Source of the DNA: UBA3064 sp023258775
Lineage (GTDB): Bacteria > Pseudomonadota > Gammaproteobacteria > Burkholderiales > Burkholderiaceae_E
Length of the DNA stretch: 59,916 nt
NCBI GenBank assembly: GCA_044355655.1
Contig: JBIKXS010000017.1
Span: 1-59,916, forward strand
Direction of reading: 5' to 3'
The position numbers and the translations under genes were made by a program. Below are positions 1 to 8,623 of the stretch, piece by piece. Under the pieces are notes generated by a model, which was not told where the DNA came from, ran no database searches, and saw only the letters and a list, made by a program, of their open reading frames with translations. Position 1 is the first letter of the stretch. Every line of letters begins with the position of its first letter.

Positions 1-916
1 GCGCCATGGTTTTACTCAAATCGCCAGCAAATGCGCGTGCGGGATCGAAATAATCAAGCGCTCGGGTGATAATCAAATAAGTGTTGGCATCGAAATAGCC
101 TGCAAACTTCTCGCCCTGATAGCGCAAGTAAGATTCGATTTCAAATTCAATATCGAATGTATACCGATAAGCCTCATTAGGGTCTCGATCGCGCAAAAGG
201 CGGCCAAAGCGTTCTGCCATCACATCGTCGGACAGGTAAGTGATGTGGCCAATCATGCGCGCCACTTGCAATCCGCGCCTTGGCACCACCGCAGCGTCGT
301 AAAAACGCCCGCCGTGAAACTCCGGATCGGTGATGATTGCACGCCTTGCGACTTCATTAAATGCAATGTTTTGCGCAGACAGCTTCGCCGTGGAGGCAAT
401 ACAAATGCAATGCGCCAGACGCTTGGGATAGAGCAAGCTCCAAGCCAGCGCTTGCATACCGCCAAGACTACCCCCCATCACCGCTGCAAAGCACGCTATA
501 CCAAGCCTGTCGGCAAGCCTTGCTTGGGCGTGTACCCAATCTTCGACCGTGAGCACCGGAAAGTCGGGGCCCCATGCCCTGGCTGTGGCCGGATTGATCG
601 ACATCGGCCCGGTCGAACCAAAACAGCTCCCGAGGTTATTGACACCGACGACGAAAAATCGTCGGGTATCGATCGGTTTACCTGGCCCGACCATGTTGTC
701 CCACCAGCCAAGCTCGCCGGCTTCATTAAGTCCTGCGACATGATGCGAAGCGTTTAAGGCATGGCAAATCAGAATCGCATTCGAGCGCGCGGCATTGAGT
801 TTGCCGTAGGTTTCAAAGACCAGTTCGTAGTCGGCAAAACTCCCCCCTGCAGCCAAAGCGAGTGGCTCGCCGAAATACATCCGCTCAGCCTGAACCTGCA
901 TGGCACTAGGGCTCAC
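1..916 (-). CDS. metX: Homoserine O-acyltransferase MetX (3' end beyond window)
   Basis: Alpha/beta-hydrolase-fold enzyme that acylates the hydroxyl of L-homoserine (acetyl- or succinyl-CoA donor) in the cytoplasm, the first committed step of methionine synthesis. Reading the minus strand gives the family motifs ETYGKLNAARSNAILICHAL near the N-terminus, NNLGSCFGSTGPMSINP (oxyanion region) and the nucleophile elbow MGGSLGGMQAL. About 305 residues are present; the C-terminal part carrying the catalytic Asp and His lies beyond position 1. GTG at 916, about 10 bases after the ptsI stop and preceded by GGGG, is the preferred start; ATG at 901 is the alternative. The tight spacing suggests co-transcription with ptsI. 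Donor specificity cannot be told from what is visible. Confidence 0.93.
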   Translation of the reverse strand, partial: MSPSAMQVQAERMYFGEPLALAAGGSFADYELVFETYGKLNAARSNAILICHALNASHHVAGLNEAGELGWWDNMVGPGKPIDTRRFFVVGVNNLGSCFGSTGPMSINPATARAWGPDFPVLTVEDWVHAQARLADRLGIACFAAVMGGSLGGMQALAWSLLYPKRLAHCICIASTAKLSAQNIAFNEVARRAIITDPEFHGGRFYDAAVVPRRGLQVARMIGHITYLSDDVMAERFGRLLRDRDPNEAYRYTFDIEFEIESYLRYQGEKFAGYFDANTYLIITRALDYFDPARAFAGDLSKTMA

Positions 917-926
917 AGCAGCCCCA

Positions 927-2648
927 TCAAGCTGGCGTCAGCCGGGCAAGAAACTGCGGCAATCGCTCAAAGTCTTCACTTGCCAACACCCTTTGCAATC
1001 GGACGCTCAGCGAGGCCAGGTCCGCGCGCAGCAGGGCTTGTTTGACCGGCAAGAGATGCGCTGGGTGCATCGAAAACTGGCGCAAACCCATCGCCGCTAA
1101 CAGCAGCGCAGCCCGGGGCTCTCCGGCCATCTCACCACACACAGCAACCGGCTTGCCGGCCCGTTGCCCAGCCCGAATCGTTTGTTGGATCAACTTCAAT
1201 ACCGCCGGATGAAAGGGGTCATAGAGCGAAGCCACATGATGATCAGCGCGATCAATGGCCAGCGTGTATTGGATCAAATCATTGGTGCCGATCGATAAGA
1301 AGTCGAGTCGCTTGGCAAATGAGGCAGCACAAAGGGCTGCAGCCGGAACTTCGACCATGCCGCCAACGCTTATCGACTCATCAAATTGCAAACCCTGTTT
1401 ACGCAACTGTTGCTTGGCCTGCTCAATGCGATTGAGACTTTGCTCGACCTCATGCGCGTGGGCGAGCATTGGAATGAGAATGCGTGCCTTGCCATGCGCT
1501 GAAGCGCGAAGCATTGCACGCAATTGGGTAAGAAACAATTGGGGTTCAGCAAGGCAAAAACGGATCGCACGCAGACCAAGTGCCGGATTGGGTGCCTGGT
1601 GAACGTCCTCGCCACTCACGCCAAGCGCCTTATCGGCACCCACATCAAGCGTGCGTATGGTCACAGGTCGTGGTGCCATCGCTTCAATCGCAGCCTTATA
1701 CGCTCGGTACTGTTCCTCTTCATCGGGCAATCGGCTGCGGTTTAAAAACAAAAACTCTGAGCGAAAGAGGCCAACGCCTTGTGCACCCGCTGCAATCGCA
1801 TCGCCGGCCTCGGTAGGCGTTTCGATATTGGCCTGTAACTCGATGGCCTGCCCGTCAAGACTCACGCAAGGCACATGGACGAGACGTAGCAAACGCTGAC
1901 GATCGAGCACCTCTTGCGCTTGCAAATTGCGGTATTCGCTGAGCATCGCCTCATCGGGCGCTACCACCACAACGCCGCGATGGCCATCCAGAATCACCAA
2001 ATCATCATCGCGAATCAACTCGCTTGCCCGGCCTGCGCCCACCAGCGCAGGCACATTCATACCGCGGGCCAGGATCGCCGTATGCGAGGTCACACCACCT
2101 TGATCAATCACAAAGCCCAGCGCATGGCGAAGCTGCAACATGTCAGCAGGCGCAATATCGGCAGCCACAATCACTGCGGGCTCATCAGCCATGGCATGCG
2201 CGCTGGGGCTGCCTGCGAGTCGACGCAGCACACGATCGGCAACTTGTTGCACATCGCGGCCACGCTCACGAAGATACTCGTCTTCGATCGCTTCAAACTG
2301 AGCAGAAAGCTCTGCCGCTTGTGCCGACAAAGCCCACTCAGCGCACCAGCGCGACTGACGAATCGCCTGCGCAGCCTCCCCGGTAAACGCTGGGTCGTCG
2401 AGCAGCATGGCATGGACTTCGAGTAAGGCCTTGGCCTCGGGCGGCGCATCATCGGGCAATTGCGAGCCGACCGACTGAAGCTCATGTTGAACCTCACGCA
2501 TCGCCGCTTGCAGGCGCGCAACCTCGGCTTCGGTCTCAGCCGCTTTAATGTGGTAGTGCGGCACATCGACCTGATGGCCCGATTCGATAAGGCGCGCTCG
2601 TGCCACCACAATGCCAGCACTCACGCCGATACCGTGCAGGCTAAACAT
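927..2648 (-). CDS. ptsI: PTS Enzyme I (phosphoenolpyruvate-protein phosphotransferase)
   Basis: Takes phosphate from phosphoenolpyruvate and passes it to HPr, the first step of the phosphotransferase system in the cytoplasm. The 573-residue protein has the usual family length: N-terminal HPr-binding/phosphohistidine domain with the active His189 in GGVTSHTAILARG, then the PEP-binding barrel with LFRSEFLFL, SIGTNDLIQYTLAIDR and the catalytic Cys in VCGEMAGE. The ATG at 2648 (MFSLHGIGVSAG) is chosen because a strong GGAGGGAG ribosome site precedes it; a TTG at 2666 in the same frame is less likely. It follows ptsH closely, and the junction contains a tandem duplication described separately. 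No sugar-specific EIIBC gene is visible nearby, so a regulatory PTS is likely. Confidence 0.97.
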   Translation of the reverse strand: MFSLHGIGVSAGIVVARARLIESGHQVDVPHYHIKAAETEAEVARLQAAMREVQHELQSVGSQLPDDAPPEAKALLEVHAMLLDDPAFTGEAAQAIRQSRWCAEWALSAQAAELSAQFEAIEDEYLRERGRDVQQVADRVLRRLAGSPSAHAMADEPAVIVAADIAPADMLQLRHALGFVIDQGGVTSHTAILARGMNVPALVGAGRASELIRDDDLVILDGHRGVVVVAPDEAMLSEYRNLQAQEVLDRQRLLRLVHVPCVSLDGQAIELQANIETPTEAGDAIAAGAQGVGLFRSEFLFLNRSRLPDEEEQYRAYKAAIEAMAPRPVTIRTLDVGADKALGVSGEDVHQAPNPALGLRAIRFCLAEPQLFLTQLRAMLRASAHGKARILIPMLAHAHEVEQSLNRIEQAKQQLRKQGLQFDESISVGGMVEVPAAALCAASFAKRLDFLSIGTNDLIQYTLAIDRADHHVASLYDPFHPAVLKLIQQTIRAGQRAGKPVAVCGEMAGEPRAALLLAAMGLRQFSMHPAHLLPVKQALLRADLASLSVRLQRVLASEDFERLPQFLARLTPA

Positions 2649-2686
2649 CAGCCAAGCTCCCTCCAAACATCAGCCAAGCTCCCCAA
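2643..2686. repeat. 22-bp tandem duplication at the ptsH-ptsI junction
   Basis: A 19-base identical stretch (AAACATCAGCCAAGCTCCC on the plus strand) occurs at 2643 and again 22 bases on at 2665. One copy contains the ptsH stop, the other the ptsI start and part of its ribosome-binding site. Each copy holds TGATG on the minus strand, so the ancestral arrangement was probably a one-base stop/start overlap that the duplication pulled apart. Confidence 0.9.
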
Positions 2687-2939
2687 AACCACTTGCGAAC
2701 AAAGCAACCATCGCTTTGACCGCCTGTTCCTCGTCAGCTCCATCGGCCGAGACGCTTAAAGTGGCGCCTTGGGGCGCAGCAAGCATCATCACACCCATGA
2801 TGCTTTTGGCATTGATTTTGCGGCTCCCTCGGGTGAGCCAGACGTCGCACTTAAAGCTTGATGCAAGCTGTGAAACCTTGGCCGAGGGTCGGGCATGCAG
2901 TCCTAGCTTATTGACAAGGCTGACTTCAGCTTCAGTCAT
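2670..2939 (-). CDS. ptsH: HPr phosphocarrier protein
   Basis: Small cytoplasmic phosphocarrier that accepts phosphate from Enzyme I and hands it to EIIA proteins. The 89-residue protein carries the active-site His15 in GLHARPSAK and a regulatory-type Ser46 in KSIMGVMML, the residue phosphorylated by HPr kinase in organisms that have one; hprK is not in this window. The start overlaps the stop of the upstream EIIA gene (TAATG), which indicates translational coupling. Its neighbours EIIA and ptsI complete a minimal phosphorelay. Confidence 0.97.
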   Translation of the reverse strand: MTEAEVSLVNKLGLHARPSAKVSQLASSFKCDVWLTRGSRKINAKSIMGVMMLAAPQGATLSVSADGADEEQAVKAMVALFASGFGELG

Positions 2940-3343
2940 TAGGCAGCCTCTCTCGAAGGCTTGGCCATCTCACAAATCGCATGTTGGCCAGTTACGCTCA
3001 CTGCCGCCACAAGCTCAGCAAGTTCCATTCGGCGATTACCCAAAGCTTTGAGCAACATCGGCAAGTTAACACCGGCAAGCACCTGCACACGTTGGGGCTG
3101 AGCAAGGCGCATGGCAACTCTTGAGGGCGTCGCCCCAAAACAATCGGTTAACACCAGCAAGCCCGAACCGTCGTTGATCCTTAGGGCCAAGTCACAAGCA
3201 GCACGAAAGGCTTCCTCCGGGTCTTCGTCGGGGATCACATCGAGCGCGGCCAATTGGACGGGCAAACGTCCAAACACATGGCGGGTTGCGCGGATGAGTG
3301 CAGTACCTAAGGGCTCATGCGAAATCACCAAAACGCCAATCAT
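2939..3343 (-). CDS. PTS EIIA component, mannose/fructose (EIIA-Man) family
   Basis: Cytoplasmic single-domain EIIA of 134 residues. It has the EIIA-Man fold signature, with the phosphorylatable His9 in GVLVISHEPLG, the LVLTDCFGATPSRVA segment, and the GVNLPMLLKAL segment. The start is set at ATG 3343 because it overlaps the gshB stop as ATGA; an ATG at 3352 would overlap further. No EIIB, EIIC or EIID partner is adjacent, and this lone EIIA beside HPr and EI is the arrangement of the regulatory PTS known in many betaproteobacteria. Its output target cannot be seen from the sequence. Confidence 0.92.
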   Translation of the reverse strand: MIGVLVISHEPLGTALIRATRHVFGRLPVQLAALDVIPDEDPEEAFRAACDLALRINDGSGLLVLTDCFGATPSRVAMRLAQPQRVQVLAGVNLPMLLKALGNRRMELAELVAAVSVTGQHAICEMAKPSREAA

Positions 3344-4308
3344 GATGCACATACCTGGGCTAGTTTGCGAACAAACATGTCTGCCACGTCAAAGCCGGTT
3401 TGGTCCATGATTTCGCGAAAACAGGTTGGCGAGGTCACATTGATCTCCGTGAGGTACTCGCCGATGATATCGAGCCCCACTAAAAATAAACCCCGCTCGT
3501 GAAGTATGGGTGCCAGATACTCGCCAATTCGTCGATCAGCCTCGCTCAAGGGACGCGCTTGTGCTCGGCCGCCGGCTGCCAGATTACCCCTTGCCTCACC
3601 CGCCTGGGGGATTCGCGCCAGGGCGAAAGGCACCACCTCCCCGCCGATCAATAAAACCCGCTTATCCCCATCGCGAATCTCGGGGATGTAGGCCTGGGCC
3701 ATTACGCTGCGGCGACCAAATTGGGCCATGGTTTCAAGAATGACCGATAAATTCGGATCATCAGCGCGCGCCTGAAAAATTGAAGCACCACCCATACCAT
3801 CCAAGAGCTTAAAAATCGCAAGCCGATGTTTTTGCACAAAGACGCGCAGCTTTTGAGGGTCGCGACTCACCAAGGTGTCAGCAATGAACTGGGGAAATTC
3901 CAGGATTGCCAGCTTTTCATTATGGTCACGCAGCATTTGCGGGCGGTTAAACACCTTTGCGCCTTCACGCTGGGCTTGCTCCAGCAATAGCGTCGCGTAG
4001 AGAAACTCCAAATCGAAGGGTGGGTCCTTACGCATCAAAACCGCATCAAAATCGCTAAGCAATCGCTCCTTGGCCTCGCCTTGTGCGTACCAGCGTGGTT
4101 GCTTGAGCGACTTGGCCCCTGGCGAGAGGCTTTGCAAACTGATCGCTTTGGAATTCGCGTAGACGCGGTGATTGCTCGCGTAGAGATCGCCAAGTTCAGC
4201 CACCCAAATCTCAAAGCCCTGAGCTTGCGCTGCTTGCATCATCGCGTAGGTGCTGTCCTTCTTGATCTGGAAGCTGCTGATCGGGTCCACGATAAATAGC
4301 CATTGCAT
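3340..4308 (-). CDS. gshB: Glutathione synthetase
   Basis: ATP-grasp enzyme that joins gamma-glutamylcysteine and glycine to make glutathione. The 322 residues match the bacterial family length. The N-terminal MQWLFIVDPISSFQIKKDST segment is characteristic; the ATP-grasp part shows LLDGMGGASIF, LLIGGEVVPFALARIP and the C-terminal Mg/ATP-binding YLTEINVTSPT. It lies 33 bp downstream of gshA and overlaps the EIIA gene by four bases, so gshA and gshB form the head of the operon and the PTS genes follow. Confidence 0.97.
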   Translation of the reverse strand: MQWLFIVDPISSFQIKKDSTYAMMQAAQAQGFEIWVAELGDLYASNHRVYANSKAISLQSLSPGAKSLKQPRWYAQGEAKERLLSDFDAVLMRKDPPFDLEFLYATLLLEQAQREGAKVFNRPQMLRDHNEKLAILEFPQFIADTLVSRDPQKLRVFVQKHRLAIFKLLDGMGGASIFQARADDPNLSVILETMAQFGRRSVMAQAYIPEIRDGDKRVLLIGGEVVPFALARIPQAGEARGNLAAGGRAQARPLSEADRRIGEYLAPILHERGLFLVGLDIIGEYLTEINVTSPTCFREIMDQTGFDVADMFVRKLAQVCAS

Positions 4309-4341
4309 GGCACTTGTCTCCGGAAAGCTAGGGTCTTTCGC

Positions 4342-5664
4342 TTAAGCGTCCGATCCTGCTACGGATGAACGCTCGACGGGATCAGTTTGCTCCAATTCAA
4401 TCGATGCCGCCAGCAGGGCCAGGCGAGCAACAACACCGTAAGCGTAAAAGCGATTAGGTGCTGCCTCGGGTGGTTCGGCATCGTCGGGCCGGATGCAAGA
4501 AGTTGCAAAGGGCAGGGGTACAAAGTGCATGCCTGGTGCATTGAGGCTTTCCTGGCGACTGCGACTCTGGTGAACCCGATAAAAGCCACCGACCACGTAG
4601 CGATCGACCATGTAAACCACAGGCTCAGCACTCGAACCCTCAAGCTGCTCGATCGTCGGTACACCTTCTTGCAAGAGCACCTGACTGACCTCCAGGCCTT
4701 CTTTGACCACTGCCATTTTATTGCGCTGCTTGCGATTCAGATTCATCACTTGTGAGGCGTCGGTGACCGACATCACACCCATCCCATAAGTGCCAGCATC
4801 GGCCTTCACAATCACAAAGGCGTCTTCAGCGATACCATATTCCTTGTACTTGCTGCGAATTCTTCCAAGCAATAAATCAACCTGTTCGGCCATGCATTGC
4901 TCGCCTGTTCGTTCTTGAAAATTAACGTTTTCACATAAACCGAAATAAGGGTTGATAAGCCACGGATCGATATGCAGCAATTGCGCGAAATCATCGACAA
5001 CTTGATTAAAAGCCGCAAAGTGCTTGGACTTGCGCCGCACCGCCCAACCCGCATGCAGGGGGGGCAAAAGCACTTGCTGATCGATACCTTGCAAAAGCTC
5101 AGGAATACCAGCCGATAAATCGTTGTTGAGCAAGATCGCGCAAGGGTCGAATTGCTCTAGACCCAATCTTGCCGAACCGTCGGCATGTTGCTGGCGCTTT
5201 AAAGGTTCAATCAACAAGCGCTGGCCGTTAGGTAATTCTAATTCGGTGGCTTGGACGATCTCCGGATTTAGGCTACCGAGCCTAACTTCAAGGCCTGTTT
5301 GCCGAAGAATACTGACAAGCCGCGCGACATTCATCAAATAAAAGCTGTTACGCGTGTGGTTCTCAGGGATCAGCAAGAGGTTTCGGGCATCAGCACAGTA
5401 TTTTTCAATCGCTGCCATCGCCGCCTGGATGGCCAAGGGCAACATCTCGTCGGAGAGATTGTTAAAACCACCCGGAAACAAATTCATGTCCACCGGCGAG
5501 AGCTTGAATCCTGCATGCCTTAAGTCGACTGAACCATAAAAAGGAGGGGTGTGTTCTTGCCAAGCGAGGCGAAACCAACGCTCGATGGCAGTCGAGGCCT
5601 CGATGATTTGCTGCTCCAGCGCCAGCAGTGGGCCGTTGAGCGCGGTTTTCAAGTGGGGAACCAT
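4342..5664 (-). CDS. gshA: Glutamate-cysteine ligase, ferrooxidans/Burkholderiales type
   Basis: Makes gamma-glutamylcysteine, the first step of glutathione synthesis. At 440 residues it belongs to the short GshA family found in betaproteobacteria and acidithiobacilli rather than the E. coli type; recognisable segments are LSPVDMNLFPGGFNNL (about 55-70), IPENHTRNSFYLMNVARL, NPYFGLCENVNFQERTGEQC and VKADAGTYGMGVMSV. ATG 5664 (MVPHL) is chosen; ATG 5670 is two codons upstream, and the longer frame to 5754 would run through the amtB terminator. A possible minus-strand -10 (TACAAT, 5701-5696) lies about 30 bp upstream, with only a weak -35. It heads the gshA-gshB-PTS operon. Confidence 0.95.
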   Translation of the reverse strand: MVPHLKTALNGPLLALEQQIIEASTAIERWFRLAWQEHTPPFYGSVDLRHAGFKLSPVDMNLFPGGFNNLSDEMLPLAIQAAMAAIEKYCADARNLLLIPENHTRNSFYLMNVARLVSILRQTGLEVRLGSLNPEIVQATELELPNGQRLLIEPLKRQQHADGSARLGLEQFDPCAILLNNDLSAGIPELLQGIDQQVLLPPLHAGWAVRRKSKHFAAFNQVVDDFAQLLHIDPWLINPYFGLCENVNFQERTGEQCMAEQVDLLLGRIRSKYKEYGIAEDAFVIVKADAGTYGMGVMSVTDASQVMNLNRKQRNKMAVVKEGLEVSQVLLQEGVPTIEQLEGSSAEPVVYMVDRYVVGGFYRVHQSRSRQESLNAPGMHFVPLPFATSCIRPDDAEPPEAAPNRFYAYGVVARLALLAASIELEQTDPVERSSVAGSDA

Positions 5665-5718
5665 GGGCATGCGCCTTGTAGAGTGCCGAGGCTGCATTGT
5701 AGTTGGCAGGCACCCATG

Positions 5719-5744
5719 AAAAAAACCCCGCCACGAGGGCGGGG
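5719..5744 (-). terminator. Rho-independent terminator of the glnK-amtB operon
   Basis: On the minus strand CCCCGCC, a five-base loop, GGCGGGG, then seven T residues form a textbook hairpin and U-tract. It sits 38 bases after the amtB stop and before the gshA start, so it separates the ammonium operon from the glutathione/PTS operon. Confidence 0.93.
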
Positions 5745-5781
5745 CAAGACGCATGAAGAAGAAAGCCAGAAATAAGGCGCG

Positions 5782-7335
5782 TTAGTAGCGGTAAGCCGAT
5801 TCGCCGTGTGAGGCAATGTCAAGACCTTCGCGCTCTTGCTCATCGCTCACTCTGAGTCCGATCACAACATCAACAATCTTGTAGGCAATCAGGGAAACAA
5901 CCGCAGACCAAACAACGGTAACCAAGACGGCCTGGGTTTGCACCCACAACTGAGACCCAATCGAGTACTCCGCTGAAGCAGCATTGGCAACGTAATCGAA
6001 AATACCAGCACCACCCAGCGACGGGGCGGCAAAGACGCCGGTCAGCAGTGCACCGACAATACCTGCGACACCGTGCACACCGAAAACATCCAGGCTGTCA
6101 TCAGCCCCCAGCAAACGCTTTAGTCCGCCAACGCCCCAAAGTGCAGCCAAGCCAGATACCAGGCCAATCACGATCGCGCCCATGGGCCCAACAAAACCGC
6201 AGGCTGGCGTAATGCCGACAAGCCCTGCTACAGCGCCTGAGGCAGCGCCAAGCATCGAGGGCTCGCCTTTGGACATCCACTCGCCAAGTGACCAGGCAAG
6301 CAAACCACAAGCCGCAGCCACCAAGGTATTGATGAAGGCCATTCCTGCAACGCCGTTGGCCTCTAGGTTTGAGCCAGCATTAAAACCAAACCAACCCACC
6401 CACAGCAAACAGGCCCCCACCAGGGTTAGCGGCAATGAATGGGGTGCCATGGCTTCTTTACCAAAACCGACTCGTTTGCCTATCAAGTAGGCGCCGACCA
6501 AACCGGCTACCCCGGCATTGATATGAACGACCGTACCGCCTGCAAAATCAAGCGCCCCTTTCTGCCACAACCAGCCCGCTGCTGCGGTCACTGATTCAAG
6601 TGTTTTGGCGTCAGTGATCGCGTCAGGACCGTCCCAGAACCAGACCATGTGGGCCACAGGGATGTAGCCAAAGGTAAACCAGATGACCGAGAAAAGAAGT
6701 ACGGCTGCAAACTTAACCCGTTCAGCAAACGCGCCCACGATGAGTGCACATGTGATCGCCGCAAAGGTTGCCTGGAAAGCCACAAAGACAATCTCGGGGA
6801 TGTAAACACCTTTACTAAAGGTTGCGCCTGCAGAGTCGGCGGTGACACCGGCTAAAAAGAGCTTGTCGAGTCCGCCGATGAAGGCTGAGCCGCCAGTAAA
6901 GGCAAGGCTGTACCCATAGACGACCCACAGCACCACGATCAGCGAGAAGACCGTGCTCACCTGCATTAAGACCGACAACACGTTTTTCGCTCGAACCAAA
7001 CCGCCGTAAAAAAGTGCCAGTCCCGGCACGGCCATCATCACCACCAAGAGCGTGGCAACCATCATCCAAGCGGTATCGCCTTTGTTGGGTGGTGGTGGTG
7101 CCGCCGCCTCTGCCTTAGTTTCGGTCGCTTCGCCCTTAGACTCAGACTTAGCGTCGGCTTTCGCATCAGCGTTAGCCTGCGCGGGCGTTGCTGCACTAGC
7201 ATCGCTTGGCGCTTCTGCCTTGGCAGGTGCTGCCGCCGGTGTTGACTGGGCAAGCGCCTCGCTGAGCGGCGCACTAAGGATCGCGAGGCTAAGCACAAGC
7301 CCTAGCGCCCACACCATATTGAAGAGCTTTTTCAT
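5782..7335 (-). CDS. amtB: Ammonium transporter AmtB
   Basis: Inner-membrane ammonium channel of 517 residues. After an N-terminal signal-like helix (MKKLFNMVWALGLVLSLAIL) comes an Ala/Lys/Glu-rich low-complexity segment (about residues 31-80, periplasmic by inference), then the 11-helix Amt core with GDTAWMMVATLLVVMM, PGLALFYGGLVR, HMVWFWDG and VHINAGVAGLVG. The extended Ala-rich N-terminus is usual in betaproteobacterial Amt proteins. ATG 7335 is chosen because it begins the signal helix; the longer frame to 7398 overlaps glnK. GlnK just upstream is the expected regulator of the channel. A strong terminator follows the stop. Confidence 0.96.
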   Translation of the reverse strand: MKKLFNMVWALGLVLSLAILSAPLSEALAQSTPAAAPAKAEAPSDASAATPAQANADAKADAKSESKGEATETKAEAAAPPPPNKGDTAWMMVATLLVVMMAVPGLALFYGGLVRAKNVLSVLMQVSTVFSLIVVLWVVYGYSLAFTGGSAFIGGLDKLFLAGVTADSAGATFSKGVYIPEIVFVAFQATFAAITCALIVGAFAERVKFAAVLLFSVIWFTFGYIPVAHMVWFWDGPDAITDAKTLESVTAAAGWLWQKGALDFAGGTVVHINAGVAGLVGAYLIGKRVGFGKEAMAPHSLPLTLVGACLLWVGWFGFNAGSNLEANGVAGMAFINTLVAAACGLLAWSLGEWMSKGEPSMLGAASGAVAGLVGITPACGFVGPMGAIVIGLVSGLAALWGVGGLKRLLGADDSLDVFGVHGVAGIVGALLTGVFAAPSLGGAGIFDYVANAASAEYSIGSQLWVQTQAVLVTVVWSAVVSLIAYKIVDVVIGLRVSDEQEREGLDIASHGESAYRY

Positions 7336-7372
7336 TCGAATTCCTTTCGCCTTGGATTGCGCTTGCACGCAG

Positions 7373-7711
7373 TCAAATCGCCGACTCACCGGTCTCACCG
7401 GTGCGGATGCGGATCACCTCATCGAGGCTGTAAACAAAGATCTTCCCGTCACCGATCTTTCCGGTGCGCGCAGCTTTCTCGATCGCCTCGAGTGCACGTT
7501 CGAGCAAAGTTTCAGGAATAGCTACCTCCAGTTTCACCTTGGGTAAAAAATCCACCACATATTCGGCACCCCGATAAAGCTCTGTATGCCCTTTTTGGCG
7601 TCCAAAACCCTTGACCTCGGTCACCGTAATGCCTTGAACGCCAATTTCGGATAAGGCCTCGCGCACTTCATCAAGTTTGAAAGGCTTAATCACTGCCGTG
7701 ATCAGTTTCAT
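7373..7711 (-). CDS. glnK: PII nitrogen regulatory protein GlnK/GlnB
   Basis: Trimeric PII signal protein of 112 residues that senses 2-oxoglutarate, ATP and ADP and blocks AmtB when nitrogen is plentiful. The T-loop has the uridylylation residue Tyr51 in YRGAEYVVDFLPK; the B-loop TGKIGDGKIFV and the C-terminal RIRTGETGESAI are typical. ATG 7711 (MKLITAVIKPFKLDEV) is the family start. It lies 10 bp after the porin gene and 37 bp before amtB, in an operon predicted to be under NtrC and sigma-54, which favours the name glnK over glnB. Confidence 0.96.
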   Translation of the reverse strand: MKLITAVIKPFKLDEVREALSEIGVQGITVTEVKGFGRQKGHTELYRGAEYVVDFLPKVKLEVAIPETLLERALEAIEKAARTGKIGDGKIFVYSLDEVIRIRTGETGESAI

Positions 7712-7721
7712 CACAAAACTC

Positions 7722-8567
7722 CTAGAAGTTGTATTTGGCAGAGAGCACAAGGCCGGATTTGCCTTGAAATTTTTTGTCAAACGTCTGATAAAAACTCTCA
7801 TCCTTCGCGTCGACGGTTATATATGTCAAACCAATAAGAAGGCCAGAAAAGTCTTTTGTAACGCCCAAGGAAACATCGACGTAATTGCCGTTGCCAGGGG
7901 GTGAATTTTCACCCTTTGCAATTGTCTGGCGACCAACGTGCGGACTGACGGTCCAACCATTACCCAAATCAAAAGACGCCGATAGATCTAGATAACCGCT
8001 GCCTTTGGAATCGATATTGCCGAACAGATTCGTTGTCGATCGCGAGTACTTCAATGTCGCAGGACCAAACGAAAGCGCGCCATAAACTTCCGTGGTATTG
8101 GCATTCTCGTAACCTAAATGTTTGTCGAGCGAGTTACCAGGGTACTGATAGCGAAGCAGTCCGATATCGCCGGTTAATCCCTTTGTAATTTCAGCCTTGT
8201 AACCCCCATAAATGTCAACTTCGGTACCGCCTTTGATTCCTACCGTTTTATTTATTTCAAAGTCAATTGCGCCGTAGTCTTTAATCCATTTGATGTTCGT
8301 TGCCCAAGCCCCAAGGTAAAGGCCATTGGGTAAAGCTAAATCAGCACCCACTTGCACTGCGGGTTTGAATGTCGTTTGCGTGATCCCGCGGTATCGGTAA
8401 TCACTGACCACAGCAGCGTTGCCCGTCAATGAGAGCTTGTCTTGTGCGCTGACAGACGTCGGGTTTGCCAATGCCGCCCCGATCAGGATCGCAGCGCCTA
8501 GCATCGCTGAAATCTTGGGTGTTTGAGCAAAGGTATTTAAATTCAGACGAGAAGATTTGGTTTGCAT
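7722..8567 (-). CDS. TorF-family putative outer-membrane porin
   Basis: Predicted outer-membrane beta-barrel of 281 residues. A long signal peptide ends about residue 41 (ANPTSVSA followed by QDK); the mature protein alternates hydrophobic and polar residues and ends in a terminal Phe (SAKYNF), the outer-membrane insertion signal. It resembles the TIGR02001 'gcw_chp'/TorF family, including the N-terminal SDYRYRGITQTTFKPAVQ segment. The ATG is preceded by GGAG at six bases. As first gene of the glnK-amtB operon, it probably helps ammonium or another nitrogen source cross the outer membrane; that role is inference. Confidence 0.88.
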   Translation of the reverse strand: MQTKSSRLNLNTFAQTPKISAMLGAAILIGAALANPTSVSAQDKLSLTGNAAVVSDYRYRGITQTTFKPAVQVGADLALPNGLYLGAWATNIKWIKDYGAIDFEINKTVGIKGGTEVDIYGGYKAEITKGLTGDIGLLRYQYPGNSLDKHLGYENANTTEVYGALSFGPATLKYSRSTTNLFGNIDSKGSGYLDLSASFDLGNGWTVSPHVGRQTIAKGENSPPGNGNYVDVSLGVTKDFSGLLIGLTYITVDAKDESFYQTFDKKFQGKSGLVLSAKYNF

Positions 8568-8623
8568 CGCGTTGCTCCGTGTTAGGGGTCAATAGCCCGC
8601 AATCGAGGCGGTTCAAGACTCGA

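Noticed and set aside
245..757. 170-residue plus-strand frame at the left edge
   Set aside because: It lies opposite metX, whose family motifs are clear on the minus strand; the plus-strand translation has no recognisable features.
1914..2426. 170-residue plus-strand frame
   Set aside because: Shadow of ptsI; high Arg/His content and no ribosome site.
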